From assembly GCA_017647225.1 (NCBI GenBank), contig JAGCLA010000051.1, forward strand, positions 1 to 64,000: a stretch of 64,000 nucleotides of DNA. Reading direction: 5' to 3'. The notes under the pieces were generated by a model that was not told the origin of the DNA, did no database searches, and worked only from the letters and a program-made list of their open reading frames with translations. This document shows positions 40,367 to 50,891 of this stretch, piece by piece. Positions within the stretch are counted from its first letter, which is position 1; each line of letters opens with the position of its first letter. The translations under genes and the position numbers were made by a program. This DNA comes from Bacteroidaceae bacterium (GTDB lineage: Bacteria > Bacteroidota > Bacteroidia > Bacteroidales > Bacteroidaceae).

Positions 40367-41557
40367 ATGAAAAAACTCTTATTACTTATACTTCTGTCAA
40401 CTGTGGCATCATTGGGCAAAGCACAGGACAAGACTATCATCATTACAGAATCAGACCTATCATATACCAACCAGACATGGTTCTATTCAGGCAAGGGAAA
40501 AGCATTACAAGAGGATAAAATCAAAAAGCATTGGAACCAGGAGGAGAGGAGAATCACATCTGCCGCCTACACCAAGAACGGCTGGTTCATTACAATGGCA
40601 AGAAACACCGGCATAGGAAAGCAGACATATTCCTATGCGATAAAATGGCCCGAAGAGTGGATAAAGAGCAAGTGGGAAGATGGCTATAGGATAACATCAA
40701 TTGCACGAGGAAAAGAGAAGTGGCTTGTAGTCATGTCAAAAGGACACGACTATACAGCGCAAAGCTACTGCCGCGACAATTTATCAAACATAAAAATATG
40801 GATAAAGCGCAATTGGGACAGAGGCATGTATATAACCAATGCGACATTTGACGGCACATTATGGACTGTAGTGATGAGCCGAACAGAGAATTTCGCTTCA
40901 CAAGGCTATTTCTTTGCCGACAATTACGACAACATGGCTGCCGAAATCAGAGAAGATGTCTGGGGTAAAGACCTTTGCGTGCAGCTGATAGAATCGGACG
41001 GAGATGACTACCTTGTGGTATATGGCAGATACATCGATGGCGACCGTGCACAGAACTACTCCGTAAACAATTCCGACGTAAGCAAATACATAAGAAAAAG
41101 ATGGGATAATTCATACCATATTTCTTACCTCGGCGGCGGTTCTTCAGGCCAGAGAAGCCAGACCTCGCCTTGCTATGACACCACATATTATGGCAAGCGC
41201 ACAGGACAGCTATATTACAGGAACGACAATTACCAAGTAGGTGATTTCAACTTCTATTTCCTGAATGACAAATACATGGTTGAGACAAGCCTGTCGGGCG
41301 TTGCGCACCGACATGCACAGCGTTACGTTCTGCACGAAGAGACTGACGATTCATACATATTCCGCCAATGCATATTACACAAGAACGGCAGAATCGAAGT
41401 TATGAATTATATGCCACGAATGATTGTTTCCAAAGACTGGGAACAGATATCGATAGAAAAGACGATATTAGGCAACGGAATAATCATGACAACGGAGATT
41501 TCTGAATCTGAATTTGACAAAATAAATCAGACAAAAGGCATCTTCCCGGAACAGTAA
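40367..41557 (+). CDS. secreted repeat protein (DUF7477-like)
   Basis: The 396-aa protein has a signal peptide (MKKLLLLILLSTVASLGKAQ) and several repeats of about 45 residues of the form W-x-x-GYRITSIARG-x-x-W-x-VVMS (ITSAAYTKNGWFITMAR, WEDGYRITSIARGKEKW, WDRGMYITNATFDGTLW). The last 100 residues are different (DFNFYFLNDKYMVETSL). Similar W..GY.I repeats occur in secreted Bacteroidales and in some plant kinases; function is unknown. It follows the S41 protease gene by 59 nt on the same strand and may share its transcript. Confidence 0.75.
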   Translation: MKKLLLLILLSTVASLGKAQDKTIIITESDLSYTNQTWFYSGKGKALQEDKIKKHWNQEERRITSAAYTKNGWFITMARNTGIGKQTYSYAIKWPEEWIKSKWEDGYRITSIARGKEKWLVVMSKGHDYTAQSYCRDNLSNIKIWIKRNWDRGMYITNATFDGTLWTVVMSRTENFASQGYFFADNYDNMAAEIREDVWGKDLCVQLIESDGDDYLVVYGRYIDGDRAQNYSVNNSDVSKYIRKRWDNSYHISYLGGGSSGQRSQTSPCYDTTYYGKRTGQLYYRNDNYQVGDFNFYFLNDKYMVETSLSGVAHRHAQRYVLHEETDDSYIFRQCILHKNGRIEVMNYMPRMIVSKDWEQISIEKTILGNGIIMTTEISESEFDKINQTKGIFPEQ

Positions 41558-41568
41558 CCGCAAGCAGT

Positions 41569-42021
41569 TCACTCCATTTCCGCAACGACTTTACCGCCTT
41601 GTATTCCAAGGCGTATATCGTTGTTTTCATAGACATTAATAATTGTCGGCACATTTGTTTTCCCATCAACAACAAACAGTGACGACGAGGAAGTGAAATG
41701 CGGCACTTTAATCACTGTGTCAATACCGGCAACATTGACAGGTTCTTCGGTAAAATAACGTTTCACACACAACACAGTGTCGGCATCAAACGGATTGCCG
41801 GCATAGAGCAGACTGTCATCAAGATAGACCGAATAATCAAGTCCTGAAAACTCCTGCGAGAAACTGACCGTATAAAAGTACTCCCTTTCAGGCGACTTAC
41901 GCCACGATTCGCGTAAGGCGTAATAGGTGAAAAGCATCACAGACAGTATTACCATCGCGAAGAAAAACACACCTCCGAAAAGGAATTTCATATTAGCATT
42001 GCTACTCTTTTTTGTACGCAT
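41569..42021 (-). CDS. membrane-anchored hypothetical protein, 150 aa
   Basis: One N-terminal membrane helix (residues 11-33, MKFLFGGVFFFAMVILSVMLF) is followed by a periplasmic beta-rich domain (DYSVYLDDSLLYAGNPFDADT, SLFVVDGKTNVPTIINVYEN). No named family. It is convergent with the preceding repeat protein (11 nt gap) and has its own promoter. Probably a small Bacteroidales envelope protein. Confidence 0.72.
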   Translation of the reverse strand: MRTKKSSNANMKFLFGGVFFFAMVILSVMLFTYYALRESWRKSPEREYFYTVSFSQEFSGLDYSVYLDDSLLYAGNPFDADTVLCVKRYFTEEPVNVAGIDTVIKVPHFTSSSSLFVVDGKTNVPTIINVYENNDIRLGIQGGKVVAEME

Positions 42022-42040
42022 ATTTCTTTATTTTCCGTTG

Positions 42041-42070
42041 CGAAGATAGCAAATTATACAAACAACACAA
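42041..42070 (-). promoter_or_regulatory. promoter of the 42021 gene
   Basis: On the minus strand TTG (42070-42068), 19-nt spacer, TATCTTCG (42048-42041). The ATG at 42021 follows 20 nt later. Confidence 0.55.
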
Positions 42071-42131
42071 AAAGCTTTCAGAATCCATATTAAAGAAATT
42101 ACCTTATTAATTAAATAAAAACGTCAAAAAC

Positions 42132-42162
42132 TTGCACATTACCGCTTTTATTTATATTTTTG
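42132..42162 (+). promoter_or_regulatory. promoter of the rimP-nusA-infB-suf operon
   Basis: TTG (42132-42134), 20-nt spacer, TATTTTTG (42155-42162). Start of transcription is expected near 42169, leaving a leader of about 80 nt before rimP. Confidence 0.65.
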
Positions 42163-42182
42163 CATTGGAATTGATGATGATG

Positions 42183-42200
42183 AGGGGCCTGCAAGCCCCT
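42183..42200 (+). promoter_or_regulatory. leader hairpin before rimP
   Basis: AGGGGC (42183-42188), loop CTGCAA, GCCCCT (42195-42200), then CTTTTCT. It lies in the first 30 nt of the mRNA and could act as a 5' stabiliser or weak attenuator. Confidence 0.5.
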
Positions 42201-42247
42201 CTTTTCTATATTAATACATCATACATCAAAAACAGAAGTTTAGCTAT

Positions 42248-42715
42248 ATGATTGAAAGACAACAGGTAATCGACTTAACAAACGAATGGCTCGCCGACAA
42301 GGAGTATTTTTTAGTAGATGTTGTTATCAGCAAGGATGACAAGATCACAGTTGAGATTGACCACGCCGAAGGTGTGTGGATTGAGGATTGTGCCGAGCTT
42401 AGCCGACACATTGAGAACGGTCTTAACGGCGAAACCGATGATTACGAGCTCGAGGTTGGCTCTGCCGGCCTTGGACAACCTTTCAAGGTTATCCAGCAGT
42501 ACAAGAACCATATTGGACTTGATGTTGAGGTTCTTACCAAAGACGGCAAGAAACTGAAAGGCATTCTCAAAGAAGCCAATGACTTTGAGTTTGCACTGAC
42601 AATAACCAAGAAAGAAAAGGTTGAGGGTGCAAAACGCCCACAGATTGTCGAAGAAGAACTACGTTTTGCCTACGACAATGTAAAGTACACGAAGTATATT
42701 ATAAATTTTAAATAA
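42248..42715 (+). CDS. rimP: ribosome maturation factor RimP
   Basis: The 155-aa protein has the RimP N-terminal alpha/beta domain (YFLVDVVISKDDKITVEID, IEDCAELSRHIENGL, YELEVGSAGLGQPFKV) and the C-terminal SH3-like part (LKGILKEANDFEFALTITKK). It helps 30S ribosome assembly. It is the first gene of the rimP-nusA-infB order, with nusA 1 nt after its stop. Slightly short but complete for Bacteroidetes. Confidence 0.93.
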   Translation: MIERQQVIDLTNEWLADKEYFLVDVVISKDDKITVEIDHAEGVWIEDCAELSRHIENGLNGETDDYELEVGSAGLGQPFKVIQQYKNHIGLDVEVLTKDGKKLKGILKEANDFEFALTITKKEKVEGAKRPQIVEEELRFAYDNVKYTKYIINFK

Positions 42716-42716
42716 A

Positions 42717-43976
42717 ATGGCAAAGAAAGAAGAAACAATCAGCCTTCTTGATACATTTCAAGAATTCAAGGAGTCGAAGAACATCGACCGTACAACAATG
42801 ATCAGCGTGCTCGAAGAGAGCTTCCGCAAAGTATTGGTAAACATTTTCGGTACAGACGAGAACTATTCAGTTATCGTAAACCCTGACCGTGGCGACTTTG
42901 AAATCCAGCGTCGTCGTGTAGTTGTTGCCGACAAAGATGTAAAGGACAGCAATTTCGAGATTAGCTTGAGCGAGGCTCAGCTCATTGACGATACTTTCGA
43001 AGAGGGCGAGGAGGTTAGCGAAATCGTAAACTTCGCAGAATTTGGCCGTCGTGCAATCCTCAACCTTCGCCAGACACTTGCTTCAAAGATTCTGGAACTT
43101 GAGAAAGACAGTCTTTACAACAAATACAGCGAGAGAATCGGTCAGATTGTAAGCGGTGAGGTTTACCAGATATGGAAGAAGGAACTCTTGCTTGTCGATG
43201 ACGAAGGCAACGAACTTATCCTTCCCAAGAGCGAGCAGATTCCAAGCGATTTCTACCGCAAGGGCGACAACGTACGCGCTGTAGTAGCACGTGTTGACAA
43301 CCAGAACAACAACCCAAAGATTATCTTGAGCCGTACATCTCCAATGTTCCTACAGCGTCTGTTCGAGCTTGAAGTACCTGAAATCAACGATGGTCTTATC
43401 ACTATCAAGAAAATCGCCCGCATCCCCGGTAAACGCGCAAAGATTGCTGTTGAGACATACGACGAGCGTATCGACCCGGTAGGTGCATGCGTTGGTGTAA
43501 AGGGTTCACGTATTCACGGTATCGTTCGCGAGCTCCGCAACGAGAATATCGACGTTATCCCATTCACATCAAACATCGAACTTTTCATCAAGCGTGCTTT
43601 GAGCCCTGCAAAGATTCAGGAAATCAAACTCGACGAGGAGAAACGTGTTGCAGATGTAAACCTCAAGAAAGAGGAAGTTTCACTTGCTATCGGTAAGGAC
43701 GGTCTGAACATCAAGCTCGCCAGCATGATTACAGAATATACAATCAACGTATATCGCGAAATCGATGCTCAGCAGGAGGATGATATCTACCTCGATGAAT
43801 TTGCTGATGAAATTGAAGAATGGGTAATCGAGGCTATCAAGAACATTGGCCTTGACACTGCAAAAGCAGTCTTGAACACACCTCGTGAGGTTCTTATCGA
43901 AAAGGCAGACCTTGAAGAGGATACAGTTGACCACCTCATTGAAGTTCTACAAGCAGAATTCGAGGACGAAGAATAA
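42717..43976 (+). CDS. nusA: transcription termination/antitermination factor NusA
   Basis: The 419-aa protein has the NusA N-terminal domain, an S1 domain (about 135-200, GQIVSGEVYQIWKKELLLVDD), KH domains (RIDPVGACVGVKGSRIHGIVRELRNE-type segment at about 250-280; SLAIGKDGLNIKLASMITEY) and a short acidic end. It lacks long C-terminal repeats, as usual in the phylum. It binds RNA polymerase and nascent RNA. infB starts 21 nt after its stop. Confidence 0.95.
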   Translation: MAKKEETISLLDTFQEFKESKNIDRTTMISVLEESFRKVLVNIFGTDENYSVIVNPDRGDFEIQRRRVVVADKDVKDSNFEISLSEAQLIDDTFEEGEEVSEIVNFAEFGRRAILNLRQTLASKILELEKDSLYNKYSERIGQIVSGEVYQIWKKELLLVDDEGNELILPKSEQIPSDFYRKGDNVRAVVARVDNQNNNPKIILSRTSPMFLQRLFELEVPEINDGLITIKKIARIPGKRAKIAVETYDERIDPVGACVGVKGSRIHGIVRELRNENIDVIPFTSNIELFIKRALSPAKIQEIKLDEEKRVADVNLKKEEVSLAIGKDGLNIKLASMITEYTINVYREIDAQQEDDIYLDEFADEIEEWVIEAIKNIGLDTAKAVLNTPREVLIEKADLEEDTVDHLIEVLQAEFEDEE

Positions 43977-43997
43977 TCCTAAAAGAATGTACCAAGA

Positions 43998-46799
43998 ATG
44001 AAGATAAGATTAAATAAAGTACAAAAAGAACTCAACCTCGGTTTGTCAACCATCGTGGAGTTTCTACAGAAGAACGGCTTCGACATTAAGGAAGACCCTA
44101 ATGCTGTAGTACCCGAAGAAGGTTACAACAAACTCATGGAGGAGTTCAGCGCTGACAAGAAGGCCCGAATACAGTCGGACAACTTCACCAAAGAGCGCCA
44201 GAACAAGGAGAAGCCAAAGGCTGCACCTGTAGTAGAAGAGAAACCTGTTGTAAACACCCCTGAGCCAAAAGTTGTAGCAGAGCCAAAAGTCACTGTAAAG
44301 ACTGAAGAGCCAAAGAAAGAGGAGTTTACATTGAAGGTTAAGGGACATATCGACCTCGACGCAATCAACAGAAAGAGCCAGCCCAACAAAAAGGAGGCAC
44401 CTAAAGCCAAGAATGAAGAGGTTAAGCCTGTTGTTGAAAAGCCTGTAGAGGCACCGGCAAAGCCTGTTGTTGAGGAGGTGAGCGCACCTGTAAGCAAAGA
44501 GCCACAGATACAGCTCACTCAGGTCGATGAGGTTGAAGCTCCTAAGCTTAAGATAATGGGCCAGATTGACCTTTCAGCAATCAACCAATCAACACGTCCA
44601 AAGAAAAAGAGCAAGGAAGAAAAGCGCAAGGAACGTGAAGAGAAAGACAAGCAGCGCGAGGAGCAGCGTAAACAGCAACGCGAAGCACAACGTCAGCAGA
44701 CCGGTGGCGAAGGTGGCGACAAGAAGAAGAAACGTCAGCGCATCAACAGCCAGCGCGTTGATATCAACGATGTAAAAGAGAACAATAACGAGAATAAAGA
44801 TTGGAGCGCAAACCGCAATAAGGGTTCAAATAACCCTTCACAGGGTAGCCGCAAAGATCGTGATCGTCAGCACAAGCGTTTCGACAAGAACGATGTCAGC
44901 GAGGAGGACGTATCAAAGCAGATTAAAGAGACACTCGACCGCTTGACAAACAGAGGTAAGGGTAACAAGTCTGCAAAATACCGTAAGGAAAAGCGCGATC
45001 TTGTAGCAGAACGTCAGATGCAACAGATGAGCGAAGAGATGGAACAGAGCAAAGTGCTTAAGCTCACAGAGTTCGTGACAGCGAACGAGCTTGCAAGCAT
45101 GATGAACATCTCTGTAACACAGGTCATCGCTACATGTATGAGCATTGGTATGATGGTATCAATCAACCAGCGTCTCGATGCTGAAACAATCAACATTGTT
45201 GCCGAAGAGTTCGGTTACACTACAGAATATGTAAGTGCAGAGGTTGCCAATGCAATCGAAGAAGATGTTGACACCGAAGAGGATTTGTTGCCACGCGCAC
45301 CAATCATCACTGTAATGGGTCACGTTGACCACGGTAAGACATCATTGCTCGACTATATCAGAAAGGCAAACGTTATTGCAGGAGAGGCCGGCGGTATTAC
45401 CCAGCACATCGGTGCTTACAACGTAAAGATGGAGAGTGGCAAGAAAATCACATTCCTTGACACTCCCGGTCACGAGGCCTTTACAGCCATGCGTGCACGT
45501 GGTGCGAAGATTACCGACATTGTAATCATCATCATTGCAGCCGATGACAATGTGATGCCACAGACAAAAGAGGCTATCAACCACGCTATGGCGGCCGGTG
45601 TACCTATCGTATTCGCCATCAACAAGTGCGACAAGCCTACAGCCGATCCAAACCGCATCAAGGAAGAATTGGCAAACCTCAATATGCTTGTAGAGGACTG
45701 GGGCGGTAAATACCAGTCACAGGAAATTTCTGCAAAGAAAGGTATGGGTGTAGAGGAACTTATGGAAAAGGTATTGCTCGAAGCCGAGTTGCTCGACCTC
45801 AAGGCTAATCCTAACCGTAAGGCTACTGGTTCTGTCATTGAGTCAACTCTTGACAAAGGTCGTGGATACGTTGCTACAGTTCTTGTACAGAACGGTACTC
45901 TCAAGGTTGGTGATATTGTTGTTGCAGGTACACAATGGGGTAAGGTTAAGGCAATCTTCAACGAGCGTAACCAGCGCATCAAGGAGATTAAGCCTGCAGA
46001 ACCCGCACTTATCCTCGGTTTGAACGGTGCTCCTGCCGCAGGTGACACATTCAACGTTGTTGAGAGCGAGCGCGAAGCACGCGAAATCACAGGTAAGCGC
46101 GAACAGTTGCAGCGCGAACAGGGCTTGCGTACACAGAAGATGCTTACACTTGACGAGGTTGGCCGTCGTATTGCTCTCGGTAACTTCCAGACACTCAACA
46201 TTATTGTCAAGGGTGACGTGGACGGCTCTATCGAGGCTCTAAGTGACTCACTCATCAAGTTGTCAACAGAAACTATCCAAATCAACGTTATACACAAGGC
46301 TGTAGGTCAGATTTCAGAAAGTGACGTAAGCCTTGCAGCGGCATCAGATGCCATTATCGTAGGTTTCCAGGTTCGTCCTTCGGTAACAGCACGTAAGGTT
46401 GCAGAGAACGAAGGTGTCGACATCCGTATCTACTCTATCATCTACGATGCCATTGAGGAGGTTAAGGCGGCTATGGAAGGTATGCTTGCTCCAATTGTCA
46501 AGGAGGAAATCACTGCGACAATTGAGGTTCGCGAAACATTCCACATCAGCAAGGTTGGTACTGTTGCCGGATGTATGGTACGTGAAGGTAAGGTTAAACG
46601 CACAGACCGTGCACGTCTTATCCGCGACGGTATCGTTATCCACACAGGCTCACTTGCTGCGCTTAAACGCTTCAAGGAGGATGTCAAAGAGGTCGGAACA
46701 AACTTCGAGTGTGGTATCAGCCTTACATCACAGGATGACATTAAGGTTGGCGACATCATCGAGACATTCGTTGAAGTTGAAGTTAAGCAGAAGCTATAA
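43998..46799 (+). CDS. infB: translation initiation factor IF-2
   Basis: The 933-aa protein has an N-terminal IF2N-like part ([21 protein letters not shown]), a long charged linker (about 60-330, rich in K/E/P/R), and the GTPase core: G1 [12 protein letters not shown] (about 440), G3 DTPGHEAF (about 488), G4 NKCD (about 541). Domains II-IV follow ([21 protein letters not shown] and [16 protein letters not shown]). It delivers initiator tRNA to the 30S subunit. The initiator tRNA-Met gene lies elsewhere in this window (36620). Confidence 0.96.
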   Translation: MKIRLNKVQKELNLGLSTIVEFLQKNGFDIKEDPNAVVPEEGYNKLMEEFSADKKARIQSDNFTKERQNKEKPKAAPVVEEKPVVNTPEPKVVAEPKVTVKTEEPKKEEFTLKVKGHIDLDAINRKSQPNKKEAPKAKNEEVKPVVEKPVEAPAKPVVEEVSAPVSKEPQIQLTQVDEVEAPKLKIMGQIDLSAINQSTRPKKKSKEEKRKEREEKDKQREEQRKQQREAQRQQTGGEGGDKKKKRQRINSQRVDINDVKENNNENKDWSANRNKGSNNPSQGSRKDRDRQHKRFDKNDVSEEDVSKQIKETLDRLTNRGKGNKSAKYRKEKRDLVAERQMQQMSEEMEQSKVLKLTEFVTANELASMMNISVTQVIATCMSIGMMVSINQRLDAETINIVAEEFGYTTEYVSAEVANAIEEDVDTEEDLLPRAPIITVMGHVDHGKTSLLDYIRKANVIAGEAGGITQHIGAYNVKMESGKKITFLDTPGHEAFTAMRARGAKITDIVIIIIAADDNVMPQTKEAINHAMAAGVPIVFAINKCDKPTADPNRIKEELANLNMLVEDWGGKYQSQEISAKKGMGVEELMEKVLLEAELLDLKANPNRKATGSVIESTLDKGRGYVATVLVQNGTLKVGDIVVAGTQWGKVKAIFNERNQRIKEIKPAEPALILGLNGAPAAGDTFNVVESEREAREITGKREQLQREQGLRTQKMLTLDEVGRRIALGNFQTLNIIVKGDVDGSIEALSDSLIKLSTETIQINVIHKAVGQISESDVSLAAASDAIIVGFQVRPSVTARKVAENEGVDIRIYSIIYDAIEEVKAAMEGMLAPIVKEEITATIEVRETFHISKVGTVAGCMVREGKVKRTDRARLIRDGIVIHTGSLAALKRFKEDVKEVGTNFECGISLTSQDDIKVGDIIETFVEVEVKQKL

Positions 46800-46810
46800 A
46801 ACAGTACGAG

Positions 46811-47317
46811 ATGAATACATTAGACATAATTCTTCTTGTTGCGTCAGGTATAAGTATATTATACGGCCTCAAGACCGGATTAGTCAAGCAACTTACATTT
46901 GGAGCAGGCATTGTAATAGGCCTGCTCCAAGCTACAATATCCCACCAGCGGGCAGGCAATTACATAGAAGAGCTATCGGGTTGGGATGCCTGGATTTGTC
47001 AGGCACTCGGTTTTGTGGCTGTACTGCTGGCAGTAATGCTGATAATAAACCTTGCAGGTTTTCTATTGAGGTTGTTGCTTAAGGTTGTCTTACTGGCATG
47101 GGTTGACAGAATATTCGGAGCTATATTTTCGATATTCGTCGGAATAGTCATTGTTGTTTTTGGAGTCAAGATAAGTTGCGCAATTCTCCCCGACAACAAT
47201 ATAACAGGACAAACATCGCAACAGGAGTCTTTGTTATACAAAGAAGTAGCTGAAATAACTTTCACAATCATCGAAGAGGTAAAAGAAGATGTGAAGAACG
47301 AAATGAAGATTGATTGA
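46811..47317 (+). CDS. cvpA: CvpA-family membrane protein
   Basis: The 168-aa protein has four hydrophobic segments and the CvpA pattern at the start ([21 protein letters not shown], then [14 protein letters not shown]). CvpA proteins affect colicin V export in E. coli and envelope functions elsewhere; role here unknown. Starts 12 nt after infB, and its stop overlaps the sufB start by one base (TGATG). Confidence 0.85.
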   Translation: MNTLDIILLVASGISILYGLKTGLVKQLTFGAGIVIGLLQATISHQRAGNYIEELSGWDAWICQALGFVAVLLAVMLIINLAGFLLRLLLKVVLLAWVDRIFGAIFSIFVGIVIVVFGVKISCAILPDNNITGQTSQQESLLYKEVAEITFTIIEEVKEDVKNEMKID

Positions 47318-48762
47318 TGAAGAAAAAAAACAATATATTGAAGAAGCTGGCAAATAAGGCCTACGAGTTCGGATTTGTCAGTAAAATCAAGACCGAAATA
47401 ATTGAAAGCGGACTTAACGAAGATATCATAAGGCTGATATCCAAAAAGAAGAATGAGCCTGAATGGTTGCTTGAGTTCCGCTTGACCGCATATCGTCATT
47501 GGCTGACACTGCAAATGCCGACATGGGCGCACCTGAATATTCCACCTATCGACTATCAGGCAATCTCATATTATGCCGACCCTTTGAAGAAGAACAAAGA
47601 GAACAGCAATAAGGAGATAGACCCGGAACTGATGAAAACGTTCGAGAAATTGGGCATTCCTCTTGAAGAACGTCTTGCACTCAGCGGTACTGCCGTCGAT
47701 GCCGTCATGGACTCGGTTTCGGTAAAGACCACCTTCAAGGAGGAACTGAAAGAGAAAGGAATCATATTCTGCTCAATGAGCGAGGCGGTACAGGAATATC
47801 CTGACCTTGTACGCAAGTATCTTGGCAGCGTGGTAAACTACCGCGATAATTTCTTTGCAGCGTTGAATACAGCCGTATTCAGCGACGGCTCGTTTGTATA
47901 TATCCCAAAAGGTGTACGTTGCCCGATGGAGTTATCGACATACTTCAGAATCAATGCAGCCAATACAGGACAGTTTGAACGCACACTCATTGTTGCCGAC
48001 GACAACAGCTATGTTTCATACCTCGAAGGATGTACAGCGCCGATGCGTGACGAGAACCAACTACACGCAGCCATTGTCGAGATTATCGTGAACGATAATG
48101 CCGAAGTAAAATACAGCACTGTGCAGAACTGGTATCCCGGTGATGCCGAGGGTAAAGGCGGTGTATATAATTTTGTAACCAAACGTGGCGATTGCAGAGG
48201 ACGTAACAGCAAATTGTCATGGACTCAGGTCGAGACAGGTTCTGCAATAACATGGAAATACCCGAGTTGTGTACTGCGTGGTGACAACTCACAGGGCGAA
48301 TTCTACTCTGTAGCACTTACCAACAACTATCAGCAGGCCGACACAGGTACAAAGATGATACATTTGGGCAAAAACACCCGAAGCACAATCATAAGCAAAG
48401 GTATATCAGCCGGCAAGAGCCAGAACTCATATCGTGGTCTTGTAAGAGTGAGCAAGAACGCTGATGGCGCACGTAACTACAGCCAATGCGATTCCCTATT
48501 GCTAGGAAACGAATGTGGAGCACACACATTCCCCTACATGGATATACACAATAATAGTGCTGTCATAGAACACGAAGCCACGACATCAAAGATATCGGAA
48601 GAGCAACTGTTCTACTGCAACCAACGAGGCATTGGAACCGAAGAGGCTATCGGTTTGATTGTCAACGGATATGCCAAGGAAGTCCTTAACAAGCTACCTA
48701 TGGAATTTGCCATAGAGGCACAAAAATTGTTGAGTGTGTCACTTGAAGGTGCAGTAGGATAA
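47317..48762 (+). CDS. sufB: Fe-S cluster assembly protein SufB
   Basis: The start is ATG at 47317, overlapping the cvpA stop; the TTG just before is less likely. The 481-aa protein carries SufB hallmarks: [74 protein letters not shown], and [10 protein letters not shown](G)TEEA. SufB is the scaffold part of SufBC2D. The remaining suf genes follow directly. Joining of suf to the nusA-infB operon is notable. Confidence 0.96.
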   Translation: MKKKNNILKKLANKAYEFGFVSKIKTEIIESGLNEDIIRLISKKKNEPEWLLEFRLTAYRHWLTLQMPTWAHLNIPPIDYQAISYYADPLKKNKENSNKEIDPELMKTFEKLGIPLEERLALSGTAVDAVMDSVSVKTTFKEELKEKGIIFCSMSEAVQEYPDLVRKYLGSVVNYRDNFFAALNTAVFSDGSFVYIPKGVRCPMELSTYFRINAANTGQFERTLIVADDNSYVSYLEGCTAPMRDENQLHAAIVEIIVNDNAEVKYSTVQNWYPGDAEGKGGVYNFVTKRGDCRGRNSKLSWTQVETGSAITWKYPSCVLRGDNSQGEFYSVALTNNYQQADTGTKMIHLGKNTRSTIISKGISAGKSQNSYRGLVRVSKNADGARNYSQCDSLLLGNECGAHTFPYMDIHNNSAVIEHEATTSKISEEQLFYCNQRGIGTEEAIGLIVNGYAKEVLNKLPMEFAIEAQKLLSVSLEGAVG

Positions 48763-48777
48763 TAAAAGATTGAAGAA

Positions 48778-49533
48778 ATGGAAAATTTGCTTGAAATAAA
48801 GAACCTTCATGCCACAATTGATGGCAAAGAGATATTGAAAGGTATAAATCTTACAATAAAAGCAGGCGAAGTGCATGCCATAATGGGCCCTAACGGTTCA
48901 GGCAAAAGCACCCTGAGCAATGTGCTCGTGGGACACCCAGCCTACACTGTTACCGAAGGAGAAATCATATACAAAGGCAAGAATCTTCTTGAACTTTCTC
49001 CCGAAGACCGTAGCCACGAAGGATTGTTCCTTTCGTTCCAATACCCTGTCGAGATTCCGGGCGTAAGCATCACCAACTTCATGCGTGCAGCAATAAATGC
49101 CAAGCGCGAATATCTTGGACAGGAGCCAATGAACGCAACAGAATTCCTTAAAATGATGCGTGAAAAGAGAGCTATGGTAAACCTCGACAGTAAACTTGCC
49201 AACCGTTCGGTCAACGAAGGCTTCAGCGGTGGTGAGAAAAAGCGTAACGAGATATTCCAGATGGCTATGCTTGAGCCTACTTTGAGCATTCTTGACGAAA
49301 CGGATTCAGGACTCGACATTGACGCCCTACGTATTGTAGCAGAAGGTGTGAACAAGCTGAAACGTGAAGACACTTCAAGCATTGTCATCACACACTATCA
49401 GCGACTGCTTGACTATATCAAGCCCGACATCGTACATATTCTCTACAAAGGCAAAATTGTCAAGACAGCAGGCCCCGAGCTTGTCATGGAACTTGAAGAG
49501 CGCGGATACGATTGGATAAAAAACGAGAATTGA
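48778..49533 (+). CDS. sufC: Fe-S assembly ATPase SufC
   Basis: The 251-aa ATPase has Walker A GPNGSGKST (about 37-45), Q-loop LSFQYPVEIPGVS, signature NEGFSGGEKKRNEI (about 143-156) and Walker B LSILDETDSGLD, followed by VITHYQRLL. This is the SufC-specific ABC pattern. It powers SufBC2D in Fe-S cluster assembly. sufD begins 1 nt after its stop. Confidence 0.96.
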   Translation: MENLLEIKNLHATIDGKEILKGINLTIKAGEVHAIMGPNGSGKSTLSNVLVGHPAYTVTEGEIIYKGKNLLELSPEDRSHEGLFLSFQYPVEIPGVSITNFMRAAINAKREYLGQEPMNATEFLKMMREKRAMVNLDSKLANRSVNEGFSGGEKKRNEIFQMAMLEPTLSILDETDSGLDIDALRIVAEGVNKLKREDTSSIVITHYQRLLDYIKPDIVHILYKGKIVKTAGPELVMELEERGYDWIKNEN

Positions 49534-49534
49534 G

Positions 49535-50875
49535 ATGAATTGCGGAGAGGAATACATAGAACTGTTCGAGAAGAACAGAGAGCTGATTGACAAGCCCTGT
49601 ACAAGAAAACTCAACGATGAACGCGAAAAGGCCTTCATCAGTTTCAAAGCACAAGGTTTTCCGGGCATAAAGGATGAAAATTGGCTTCATACCAATGTTG
49701 CAAAGAAATTTGCGACCGATTATGGTATGGACCTCGCACGCAAGGCCAACACAAACGAAGTAAGAAACAGTTTCACCTGCGATGTACCCAACCTGAAGAC
49801 ATTCAAAGGGTATATAGTCAATGACTCGTTTGTTGCAGCAGACAATGGCGGAAAACAGCTGCCCCAAGGTGTCTTTATCGGTAGTATCAACAGCTTTGCC
49901 GAGAGCCATGCAGAACTTATTGACAGATACTACAACACCCTTGCACAAAAAGGTGACAGCGTTGTACAGTTCAACACCTCTTTTACACAAGAGTGTATAG
50001 TTCTGTATATTCCCAAAAACACTGTAATTGAAGAAACCATACAGATAGTTGCATTTCTACAGACCAATGTCGATATTCTGACCAACCGCAGAATGCTTGT
50101 AATTATGGAAGAGAACAGCAGTGCGAGCCTTTTGCTTTGCGACCACTCTTCGACCGACAAGAAATCGCTGTCAACAGAGGTAACGGAGATATTCATGGGA
50201 GGTGGTGCATCACTTGACCTGTATGAACTTGAAGAGACTACAGACAGCAACACCCGCTTGGGCAATCTGTTTGTAAAGCAGGAACATGACAGCCGTTTCA
50301 ACCACTGCAACATAACATTGACCAACGGATTTACACGCAATTACGTGGAAGTTGTCCTTGACGGCGAGGGAGCAGAAACAAACATCAACGGCTTGGCCAT
50401 AGGTGACAAGCACCAGCACATCGACAACCGCACGCTTGTTGACCACAGAAAAGGTCATTGCACAAGCAACGAGCTATACAAATATATCCTTGACGAGGAT
50501 TCGACAGGTGTGTTTGCCGGAAAGATGCTCATACGCACCGATGCGCAGCAGACCGTTTCGCAACAGACGAACAGGAACCTGTGCCTCACAAGTTGCGCAC
50601 ACATGTACGCACAGCCACAACTTGAGATATATGCCGATGATGTAAAGTGCAGTCACGGTTCAACGGTCGGACAGCTTGATGAAAGCGCACTCTTCTACAT
50701 GCAGCAACGCGGAATACCGGCAGACGAAGCACGTCACTTGCTGATGTATGCCTTTGCAGGAGAAGTTACAGACAACATCAAACTCGAAGCACTACGCGAG
50801 CGTTTGCACATTCTTGTAGAAAAGAGATTCCGTGGCGAGTTGAACCACTGCAAAAGATGTAACTTGTGTAAATGA
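49535..50875 (+). CDS. sufD: Fe-S cluster assembly protein SufD
   Basis: The 446-aa protein is related to SufB in the core: GDSVVQFNTSFTQECIVLYIPKN, HQHIDNRTLVDHRKGHCTSNELYKY, GVFAGKMLIRTDAQQT, SHGSTVGQLDESALFYMQQRGIPADEARHLL. The last segment is the usual SufD signature. N-terminal 150 residues are helical. It pairs with SufB and SufC. sufS follows after 16 nt. Confidence 0.95.
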   Translation: MNCGEEYIELFEKNRELIDKPCTRKLNDEREKAFISFKAQGFPGIKDENWLHTNVAKKFATDYGMDLARKANTNEVRNSFTCDVPNLKTFKGYIVNDSFVAADNGGKQLPQGVFIGSINSFAESHAELIDRYYNTLAQKGDSVVQFNTSFTQECIVLYIPKNTVIEETIQIVAFLQTNVDILTNRRMLVIMEENSSASLLLCDHSSTDKKSLSTEVTEIFMGGGASLDLYELEETTDSNTRLGNLFVKQEHDSRFNHCNITLTNGFTRNYVEVVLDGEGAETNINGLAIGDKHQHIDNRTLVDHRKGHCTSNELYKYILDEDSTGVFAGKMLIRTDAQQTVSQQTNRNLCLTSCAHMYAQPQLEIYADDVKCSHGSTVGQLDESALFYMQQRGIPADEARHLLMYAFAGEVTDNIKLEALRERLHILVEKRFRGELNHCKRCNLCK

Positions 50876-50891
50876 GATAAAAGAGAAGGTT

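Noticed and set aside
45470-46297. 275-codon open frame opposite infB
   Set aside because: Serine/threonine-rich antisense shadow of the IF-2 gene, caused by codon bias.
47314-47316. TTG start for sufB
   Set aside because: The ATG immediately after it overlaps the cvpA stop in the usual TGATG manner and gives a normal SufB start.
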